DNA from: CAYLHX01 sp964383675
GTDB lineage: Bacteria; Patescibacteriota; Gracilibacteria; UBA1369; LOWO2-01-FULL-3
DNA length: 48,556 bases
Reading direction: 5' to 3'
Assembly (NCBI GenBank): GCA_964383675.1
Contig: CAYLHX010000011.1
Location: 1 to 48,556 of the forward strand
The position numbers were made by a program, and so were the translations under genes. Every line of letters begins with the position of its first letter. The first letter of the stretch is position 1. Of the stretch, positions 9,397-17,800 are shown in pieces. Under the pieces are notes generated by a model, which did not search any database, was not told where the DNA came from, and was given only the letters and a program-made list of their open reading frames with translations.

Positions 9397-9783
9397 ATGA
9401 ATGATAAGAACAACAGAAATGATGATGTTAAAAAGGTATATATGAACCATCTCAAGGGCGCTGATGAGTTGTTTGAAGGTTTGTTGGATTTGATGAATAT
9501 TGATCGAGAAGATTCATTTTACCGTGATTTGATGAGAGGGGTTTTGCAGAGACAGAGTAAAAATCAAATAGTTTTAATTCTCTGGCAATCTGCGAGCGAT
9601 GATCAATTGAAACACTTGAGACAATACATGAATGAAATGTCTGTTATTGAGCCATCTGCCACTACCGACGACTTACTTATGCGTTTTGTGTTACTGTATG
9701 ATGAGTTGGCCGGTAAAGTAGTACAGGGGCTTTCAAGGTTTTTTGAGAAGTTTGTTGAAGACTTCAAGCGGAACAGTGCTTAG
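9397..9783 (+). CDS. Small helical hypothetical protein between two giant genes
   Basis: The 128-aa product is not recognised. It appears all-helical, with a polar N-terminus (NDKNNRNDDVKK) and a central hydrophobic helix (KNQIVLILWQSAS). The C-terminus has alternating hydrophobic and charged residues. It has no signal peptide or membrane span. The gene starts 15 bp after the 1554-aa gene and precedes a fresh promoter, so it is probably co-transcribed with that gene. A small accessory or chaperone-like partner for the giant protein is plausible but purely inferred from position. Confidence 0.75.
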   Translation: MNDKNNRNDDVKKVYMNHLKGADELFEGLLDLMNIDREDSFYRDLMRGVLQRQSKNQIVLILWQSASDDQLKHLRQYMNEMSVIEPSATTDDLLMRFVLLYDELAGKVVQGLSRFFEKFVEDFKRNSA

Positions 9784-9804
9784 TTTACTTTTGGTATTTC
9801 CGTA

Positions 9805-9833
9805 TTGTGGTATTTGCCAATTTTTGGTATAAT
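9805..9833 (+). promoter_or_regulatory. Promoter of the second giant-gene unit
   Basis: TTGTGG (9805-9810), a 17-bp spacer and a perfect TATAAT (9828-9833) preceded by TGG form a strong extended -10 promoter. The leader to the ATG at 9877 is about 37 nt and has no Shine-Dalgarno motif. Confidence 0.7.
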
Positions 9834-9876
9834 ATTATGATATTGTTTTGCGCAAATACAAAAATTAATTGGCCAA

Positions 9877-12800
9877 ATGAAAAACAAAAACAGTAATCAT
9901 TTTTTGATCTTAGGACTATTCAAGCCCAGCAGGCTTGTGTTCGAGGGGCCACCCGAAGGCGGTGAACGGCTTGATGCAAGCGAGACTTTAGCTAGAGATA
10001 AGGCCTATTCATTGATCGGGGCCATCCACCTGGAAGAGCATATTGAAGGTGGTGACGATCCTCAAATAATTCTTAAAGATAATCCATTTGCTTCTTATCT
10101 TTTGGATTTGGCGAAAGATTTTAAGGACGAGGATCTGAGTTTTGCTTCTTTAGAACATGGTGATGGTAGTCTTTTGCTAAAGTATGAACCGACATCGGGA
10201 AAAGAAGATTTCGCCATTACTGATCTGGAATATGTTGCTATCTACTGGCTTGAAATAAAAGGTGCTCTTGATCAACTTTTTAAAGGAAAAAATGTTTCTA
10301 GTAGTTTGATTGACTTGGCTGTTATAGAGAATTCTAAAGAGTTCAATACGTTGATTCTTGCTATAGCAAAAGACAGAGACTTCAAAGACCTTAAATTGGT
10401 TGAAGCTGCCTTGGCTGAGTTAGATGTTTTGAGGCCAAAGCTTAATCCCGGCGGTGCAGCAAGTAGAGCTGCTGCTAAGGGGCGTATTGAAGCTGGCCGC
10501 GAAACTGCATCTAAGACTGTCGACTTGAAGAAGAGTTTGCCATTAAAGGCGCCTGAGACAAGAGTTTTGGATAGTGCAAAGTTCAGTGAGGCAGTTTCAA
10601 AAAGAGATCCTAAGAATGATTTGGATCTCTTAAACATAAATATTTTGCGTGAAGGTACGCCTACAATAAATGTGGAGAAGTGGGATCATACAAATGTGCC
10701 TGGAGTTGACCAGATCTATAATGATTTTAGAGATCTGGGGATACAGGTAAACGACCCATTTTATCAGACAATGTTTGCAATTTTGAGACAAGCTGCAAAT
10801 AAAGATTCTACAGCAGGTCTTCATAATCCGTTTCTGAGTGATGATCAGTATCGTAATTGGTTTGCCAGTCCGTTAAATCACAAGAAGGAAATAGAATCCC
10901 TTAAATCGACTAATCCCCCCTTTAGTGGTTCAGACTTTTTAAGAGCTTTTGAATATTTGGATTATATAAAGAATAAGGTTGTGTTAAAGATGGACATTGA
11001 CCAAGTGAAAACCCTAGCCAAACAAAGAGAATTGGACAAAGATCCCGTAGCTGAAAAAGTTACTGATGTACTGCGAAGTAATGTCGATAAATTCAGGAAG
11101 GCTATTAGGGAGCGTGACTACGCTACTGCTGGTATGTATGCCCTGGGTGTGTGGGCAATTTACCGTTCCATAAAAGAGTTAACGGCTGGAAAAGAAGGTG
11201 TAACCGTGAAGTGGATTGCTTATGGTTTGGCTGCCTATACTGGTCACGTTTTCTTAAAAAATGCTGGTTATGATGTGTTAAAATTGGCTGGTTTTAGGGA
11301 TCAGGATTATGAGGTGAAAGGGACTCCACTTGAGGCTGTCGATAATATTTTGAAGTCTAATCCTATGTATAGGAAGATGGCTGAAGATATCGACTACCCA
11401 ATACTCTTGAAGGTTTCTGAGGTTAACCTAGTTGATCTTGATGATCTTTTTGAAAAGTCTAACACCAAGGGAATACAGTTTATCCATCCTACGGAATTTC
11501 CAAATATTTTCCCTGATTTAGCTAAAAAAGCCGGTTTCACTACGGGGATAACCGGTGGCGGACTAAACGATTACACTGGTGAATCAAATGAAAAACTTAC
11601 CCCTTCACAAAAGGAATATATAAGAGTGGGTAAGCAGTTATACAAAATCGCTTTAGCAATGCGTAGTGTATACAATGAGACACTTAAGAAGGATAACTCA
11701 AATTATAAGGGTATATCTTATCGAGATGCAATTCAAACTGATACTCGCAAACTCGGTAAAGTGAGACATTTGATTGGAGCTGTTCAGGACTATGCACCGA
11801 CCCACGAGCGTAGTTTATTTACAGAAAAAGCGAAGGAGACAGAGGCTAGATTGGCTGCTGCTTTTAATGGTAAAGATGCTGTACTTCATCTGGACATTGC
11901 GAGTGGGAAAAACGGTCACTATGCAGGCTTTATTCGAGGCTTCCCCGTTGTTTTTGTGGACACTGGGAACGCGTACCGTATTTATCTTAAAAATCAATAT
12001 CGAGGTGTTGATGCTCCTGGCACAAATCATGTTGGAGAGGTGCCAAAAGAAGGCCCACATGATGGAGTTGCGGCTGATACTGTTTTAAGAGGAGTTGAAC
12101 AGCGAATGCATGAATTGCTTGGCCCATTTCTTCCTGGTGGAAGAGCACTAAGTCCAATGGCCTCCGATTATCCAAAATTTGTTAGAGGCCAATGGGTTAG
12201 AGAGGTTGAATTGCCAGGAGCTAGTGAGTTTGGCATTGCTGCAAGCAAAACCGAGGCTGTGCTGATTCCACATAAGGATGGTAAGGGTATCACTTTGAAG
12301 GTTGGCGATAAGGTCCGTATTGACGTAAATGAGGCTATTGCTAAGCAGTACCCTGTTTCAATTGCTCTTTTGCCGAAGATTTATTCGCAGCAAGAGTTTC
12401 ATGCACTTAAAGTACTGGCAAATGCCAATCAATTGAAGATTGAGGATGCCACTCCAGGCGATAAAATTGTTACTCTTTTGGTTGGTGGCGGAGACACTCC
12501 GGTTAACCTGAAATATAATGATACAAGCAAAAAATTTGAGTTTGTAACTGCGACTGATGAAAAAGCTTTGATACAAAGTGGGAATTTTGCTAATGAATAT
12601 ATTAAGGCTTTGGAAGGAGATGAATATTTTGAACTTAACAAAAATATAGCTATTCTTACTGAGTTGATTGGCTCTTCAGCGCCACAAAACTTTGTTGCTT
12701 ACTTCTTTAAGGCTATTGCTCAAGAAACTAATAAAAGTCCTTTAGACGGTTTGAACTTTGATTTGACCAGTGGTAGTGTTCCGGAGAATTTTGCTTCGAT

Positions 12801-13980
12801 GATTCTAAATGTGAGCAAGGCTGAAACCATGGCACGCTTAAGTAGGGAGATTGCTAAAGCTGAAAACCTTAAAGATGTTGAGAGTGCCAGGATCAATATT
12901 TTGCAAGACTTTAACTCACGTATTGAGTCTATCATTAAGCGTCTAGAACAGGAGAATACTAATCTGATTAAGGGCGATGACAGCTGGGAAAGAGATTCCT
13001 TTATGTCTGCAATTGTGGATCAGATTAGAAGTGCTAGTTCCGAAAGCCGTACTTACTCAGACTCGAGGGCGGACTTTGAATATTTGGTTTACAAGCTCAA
13101 CCTGCCTGGAATTACAGAGAAATCTGATATCAGTAAAGCTTCTCATGAGTCTGCTGGCAAATTAATGGGAGTCTATGTTTATTATACTGCGCATCTTGAT
13201 AATCATAAGTATAAAGGTGTTGATATTAATTTGGATACACTAACATATCCACCTCAGCCTACTGCTGGCATAAGTGATACTAAAGAAGATCCTGCTTTCA
13301 GAGGTCATTATGCGATACGATATTTTGAGTACGTTAAGGGCAAAATTTATAATAAAGCCGAAGCCAAGTCTGATTTATCGGTTGTTCCAGATCCTGCAAA
13401 TAGAGCATTCTGGGGAATTAAGGAATTTGACCAATGGCTTGTAGATGAAGGTAGCTATAGTCCTCTAGATCCTCTCGATAATAAACCAGCTTTTGTGCAT
13501 GACGAAAATCACCCTGGCAATAAATTTACGGAGCTTGATAAATATGTTATGGGTGAATTGGATAAAGCTGCGGCATTCTTGATGTCTGAATACAATGGCA
13601 TTTTGAGACCAGCTGCGATCAGTGACTATTTGAGACGCGGGGCTGTAGTGAATGGTCAGGTTGTGCCATTAGATAAAATTGGTATTTTAACAAAGTTCCC
13701 TGTTTTGGATGCTAATAACCAGCCAGTTATGGTTGGCTCAACACCTAAGGTTGGATGTAAGCTCTGGGATATATCCAATCGAATATATCGTCAATCATTG
13801 TCCGGCGGAACTCCCAAGCGTTCTAAGCAGGTTGCAATGACTCAAGAGATCGTTGATCAATTTGTGATCGATGTTTTTAGAATGAAAGACGCCAGAGGAA
13901 ATTATTTGTTTTTTAAGCAAAAACCAAGTGTATCGGCAAAACTAGTGCACAAATGGCCGTGGTTACGCCATATTTTGTAA
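9877..13980 (+). CDS. Giant protein of unknown function (1367 aa) with C-terminal module shared with the 1740-aa protein
   Basis: No known family is recognised. Near the N-terminus is RLVFEGPPEGG (residues about 19-29), similar to RLVYKEGP in the protein encoded at 33604-34242. Residues about 419-465 contain two hydrophobic stretches (AGMYALGVWAIYRS; VKWIAYGLAAYTGHVFL), the only likely membrane region. Residues about 1210-1367 are clearly related to residues 117-272 of the 1740-aa protein: NKFTELDK versus NEFTDLDK, VVNGQ versus VVNGG, KVGCKLWDISNRI versus KVECKFWAITDRI, KWPWL versus KWPSL. The gene opens the second unit of the locus; the next gene starts 8 bp later. Confidence 0.85.
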   Translation: MKNKNSNHFLILGLFKPSRLVFEGPPEGGERLDASETLARDKAYSLIGAIHLEEHIEGGDDPQIILKDNPFASYLLDLAKDFKDEDLSFASLEHGDGSLLLKYEPTSGKEDFAITDLEYVAIYWLEIKGALDQLFKGKNVSSSLIDLAVIENSKEFNTLILAIAKDRDFKDLKLVEAALAELDVLRPKLNPGGAASRAAAKGRIEAGRETASKTVDLKKSLPLKAPETRVLDSAKFSEAVSKRDPKNDLDLLNINILREGTPTINVEKWDHTNVPGVDQIYNDFRDLGIQVNDPFYQTMFAILRQAANKDSTAGLHNPFLSDDQYRNWFASPLNHKKEIESLKSTNPPFSGSDFLRAFEYLDYIKNKVVLKMDIDQVKTLAKQRELDKDPVAEKVTDVLRSNVDKFRKAIRERDYATAGMYALGVWAIYRSIKELTAGKEGVTVKWIAYGLAAYTGHVFLKNAGYDVLKLAGFRDQDYEVKGTPLEAVDNILKSNPMYRKMAEDIDYPILLKVSEVNLVDLDDLFEKSNTKGIQFIHPTEFPNIFPDLAKKAGFTTGITGGGLNDYTGESNEKLTPSQKEYIRVGKQLYKIALAMRSVYNETLKKDNSNYKGISYRDAIQTDTRKLGKVRHLIGAVQDYAPTHERSLFTEKAKETEARLAAAFNGKDAVLHLDIASGKNGHYAGFIRGFPVVFVDTGNAYRIYLKNQYRGVDAPGTNHVGEVPKEGPHDGVAADTVLRGVEQRMHELLGPFLPGGRALSPMASDYPKFVRGQWVREVELPGASEFGIAASKTEAVLIPHKDGKGITLKVGDKVRIDVNEAIAKQYPVSIALLPKIYSQQEFHALKVLANANQLKIEDATPGDKIVTLLVGGGDTPVNLKYNDTSKKFEFVTATDEKALIQSGNFANEYIKALEGDEYFELNKNIAILTELIGSSAPQNFVAYFFKAIAQETNKSPLDGLNFDLTSGSVPENFASMILNVSKAETMARLSREIAKAENLKDVESARINILQDFNSRIESIIKRLEQENTNLIKGDDSWERDSFMSAIVDQIRSASSESRTYSDSRADFEYLVYKLNLPGITEKSDISKASHESAGKLMGVYVYYTAHLDNHKYKGVDINLDTLTYPPQPTAGISDTKEDPAFRGHYAIRYFEYVKGKIYNKAEAKSDLSVVPDPANRAFWGIKEFDQWLVDEGSYSPLDPLDNKPAFVHDENHPGNKFTELDKYVMGELDKAAAFLMSEYNGILRPAAISDYLRRGAVVNGQVVPLDKIGILTKFPVLDANNQPVMVGSTPKVGCKLWDISNRIYRQSLSGGTPKRSKQVAMTQEIVDQFVIDVFRMKDARGNYLFFKQKPSVSAKLVHKWPWLRHIL

Positions 13981-13988
13981 AATAAGTT

Positions 13989-14810
13989 ATGACAGGACCT
14001 ACCTCAACACCATCGGCAACACCTCAAGATATTCCAGTGTTTCCAAAAACCTGGAAAAAACGAATGGGAGATCGTATTGATCGAGGTTTTGAGGTGATAG
14101 GATTTGCAGATACTCCTAAACCTGCAACTGAGCCTGAATTATCTTGGCTTGACGCAGTTGAGGCCAATCCTATGCCTTTTACTGATGCAAAAGGTCTGCA
14201 GTTGATGAGGTTTAATATGGGCCAGATTGACACCAATAATGATGGAAAAGCCGATAGTATATTATATTATGATGAGTTTTACTTCTATGTTTACAAATAT
14301 AGGCAGCAAGTCAATGAAATTGACAAAAAGATCCAAAGGGTTAATTCACAAGTTGACAGGTATCGTTTCGCCATAGGAAGCATTCAACAATATGTGAAGC
14401 AGCAGGAAGAAGCATATAGGCAGCTTGAACTAAGAGTTTTGACAGCGCAAGAAGTTGTAAAAGGAACTCAAGCGCAACACGATCAAGGTCTGGGTAGTAC
14501 TTTTGAAGAATTTGACTGGCAGGATAAAGGTCTTAGAGAGGCTAAGAAAACAGCAGAGCTGAGTGAGCCCGATCTGCCGCCAAAGGAAACAATATACCAG
14601 GCAAAATTTGTGGATATTGATCAACCGCAAGTGGGTGTACAGATTTTTGTTGATATCAGAGACCTTGAAAGAACTTACGAAGATAGGATTTCTACTCTTG
14701 AGAAAGGGGCGCTACATGAGTTGAATTTAAGGAAAGCCCGCAACAACGATTATCTAAAAATTGCCGTTGAAAACCATAACAATTATCAAAAGTGGCTACA
14801 GGCACCATAA
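13989..14810 (+). CDS. Hypothetical protein with EF-hand-like loop and coiled coil
   Basis: The 273-aa product has a Pro/Thr-rich N-terminus and no signal peptide. At residues 81-92, DTNNDGKADSIL matches the D-x-N/D-x-D-G-x-x-D pattern of calcium-binding EF-hand or dockerin-type loops; position 12 is Leu rather than the usual Glu. A coiled coil of about 60 residues follows (YRQQVNEIDKKIQRVNSQVD, QQEEAYRQLELRV). It lies between the 1367- and 1740-aa genes with gaps of 8 and 20 bp, so it is almost certainly co-transcribed and co-functional with them. Calcium binding is an inference. Confidence 0.75.
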   Translation: MTGPTSTPSATPQDIPVFPKTWKKRMGDRIDRGFEVIGFADTPKPATEPELSWLDAVEANPMPFTDAKGLQLMRFNMGQIDTNNDGKADSILYYDEFYFYVYKYRQQVNEIDKKIQRVNSQVDRYRFAIGSIQQYVKQQEEAYRQLELRVLTAQEVVKGTQAQHDQGLGSTFEEFDWQDKGLREAKKTAELSEPDLPPKETIYQAKFVDIDQPQVGVQIFVDIRDLERTYEDRISTLEKGALHELNLRKARNNDYLKIAVENHNNYQKWLQAP

Positions 14811-14830
14811 TAAGTATTAACAATTAAAGC

Positions 14831-17800
14831 ATGTCACCAGAAAAACAAAATATTGAATCTCTCTATACTGCCGTAAAGGAAGTCGCGCCTGACCGTGCGG
14901 ATGAAATCGTTCAAAAATATAATTTAATTCGGGATAATCTATCTGATTCTCTTGTAAATAAAGATCTGGAGCAATCGGTAGTCAACCCCAATGCCGAACA
15001 AGCAATTGCTCAGTTGGATAAATTGGCTAAAAGTATTATAGATGAGGAAGGTGGAAAATCTCCCGAGAAAGTTGCTAACAGACTGGAATTGTTAAATGCT
15101 TTTGATGATGAGCTGAATGCCATTGCTGACAGTATAGGGCTTGAAACCGTGCATTTGGATTTAGTGGAGCACAATTTTGAGAGGCCAAATAATGAATTTA
15201 CTGATTTAGACAAGCTTTATAAAGATTCTTTTATGGAAGCCTTAACTTTGTTGAAGGCTGAATGTCGTGATTTTTTGAATGCCGGGGCGTTAGAAAAATA
15301 TCTCTTTGGCTCTCAAATAGTCGTAAATGGCGGAAAAAAGTATGTATCACCAGAAAACGAAATAGGATTGTTGGTAAAATATCTCCCTTATGGTGCAAAA
15401 GGTGTGCCGAAAAGTCTTAAGAAAGGTGACAAAGTTGAGTGTAAGTTCTGGGCCATTACGGACCGAATTGCCAAAGTGTCTGAAGGGCGTCCTGAACTTA
15501 TGAGAAAGTTAATTGAAGAGGAGGTTGAGAAATTTGTACACTTTGTATTCACCTCTAAAAACCCTGATGGTAGCTATGTCTTTTTTGATAAAAGTAGCCC
15601 TGGAGTAACTACCGCATTGCTTAGAAAGTGGCCTTCTCTTTCTAAGAGCGAATTTAAGACGTCATCAACTCTGGAACAACTAGAAGCACAGAATAACTTC
15701 AAGGAGATAGATAAATTTTTCGCTTCATTGGGCTTATATTTTGAACATGCTGATCAATACATAGAGGCATTTATGCAATTGGATCAAGATAAAAGACCTT
15801 CGATTGACCATTTGGTTTTCAGATTAAAGTCTTTACGAAGTCAGGCTAATGCCGATTATCTTGTTGCTGAATTACATGCTTCAGATTATGAACTTAAGGC
15901 TGCTGTCGGATTATATTGTAACGGTTATGTAGCTGATGCAGAGCAAGCTCTTTATGCTATACAGGAAAAAATTGATTCCAGAAAAGTAGTAGAAAAGTTT
16001 CATGAAAAGCTTGGTATGAAGGACTTACCTATCTTTGCAACTGTCAAGATACTAGATGCCTTTAATTCTGCAGGAATAGCTACTGAGGAAGCTATAAAGT
16101 TAGTAGAAAAAGTTCGTGAGCTTTCCCCTACCGAGTATGCCTCACTTTCGACTTTACCAGTAGAAAAGTTTGCCAGTTTTGTAGTATTTGCTTCCCTTAA
16201 GTATCGTGAAGGGAAAAAGCTTGATAAAGATTACGTTAAAGCTGTCCTACATATTGAAGCAGTTTGTGCCAGTAAACGCAATGACCTTGAGTTAAAAATA
16301 GATAGAAATGAAGATAAGCTTGGTAAATATTTTGCAGAGCTGCAAGATTATCGTGAGTCCCACCCAGACGTAATGATGGATGAGGGATTATCAATTATTG
16401 AACGCAATATTGCGACTGTAAAGGCTAATTTAGAGAAAGAGCGTAGAGATTTATTATTGGTTAATGCGAAGTATGATGCTTCAGTTGCTTATTTGCAGAA
16501 GGATGGTGTTAATCCTGGTACTGCTAAGGCTAAGATTGATAAGTTTTTATCGATAAAAAGCATTGCATCTCTGCGAGAATTAAATAGGGAAGAGAAGATT
16601 GAGGATAGTCCTTTCATTTTGATGGCAGAATCCATGGATGTGAAGGGAGACATTGCAACAATGGATTATGAGGTTGCTGATTGGAGGCGCAATAATCCTC
16701 AAGTGAGGGCGATTTATAACGGTTTCATGAAATCAGGTCACTTAACGCCTGGTAGAGAGGCTGTATTGATGGAAGAATTAACTTATAACTTGCAGCAAAT
16801 TGCTGTAGTCAACAATCGTTTGGTAGAGGTCGTAGACCGTGAATATGGATTTTTTGAAGAATTGGGTAAAAAATATGGAAGCATTAGTGACGTACCTGAA
16901 TCTGACCGCTCCAGAGTTGCACTAAGGCTGCAAGGTTTAATGCATGTTTTAAATGAATACTATGGCTTGCAGGGCCGCTTGCTTGGAATTAACACTACCT
17001 TAGATCTTATGAAGGTCGATAAATCTGAGTGGGGTATTGTAGCTAGCAGTTATCAGAAAGTTGATGGACAACTTGTGCAAGTTTTAACATTTCCTGGTAC
17101 AGAAATGGAGACAGGTAAGGAACCAAAGTCATTAGAGAAGCCTGAGATGCAGGGGTGGTTTGACCAAGATAGTATAAGAGCTGAAGCTGATGGAACTAGT
17201 GCTAGTATGACGAAGGTTGCAAAATTCTTGGGCGAAGAAAACTTCAAAGCACGTGACTTAGATATGGTATCTGCATCCCCTATTCATGTTGCTTTGTTGC
17301 AAAAAGAAACGGCACCCTTTATAGAGGGATTTAAACAACCTTTTGAGAACGTGTTAGCCGAAACCCAATCCATAAATAATATTGGAAAACTATTCCAAAA
17401 TTTCCAGGATAATCCTGAAGCATTTAAAAGAATGGGGTGGACGTTGCATACTGTATTTAAAGAAGGATTAAAGCGATTTGATACTTTCATTTCGGCGGTT
17501 GAAAGTGCCCGTTCCCACCTGGAATCAGTTCGAGGTGATTTAGTGAGGGCGTTGCTTGATGATTCAATTTATAAGACCCACCCACAATTAAAGCCTTTGA
17601 GAGAAAAGCTTTTTACAAACGCTATTGCTCAGCTGGATGAATTGCTTACAAATGAGCAGTCACCAATGAGTAGAACAACATACTTAAAGGTGATACAAGC
17701 TCGTTCAGATTTAAAAGAGCAGTATGACGAGTATGTTGAAAAAGAATTCTGGCAAATTGTTGCCGTGGTCGCAATAGTGGCAGTAGCGGTAGGAGTTGGC

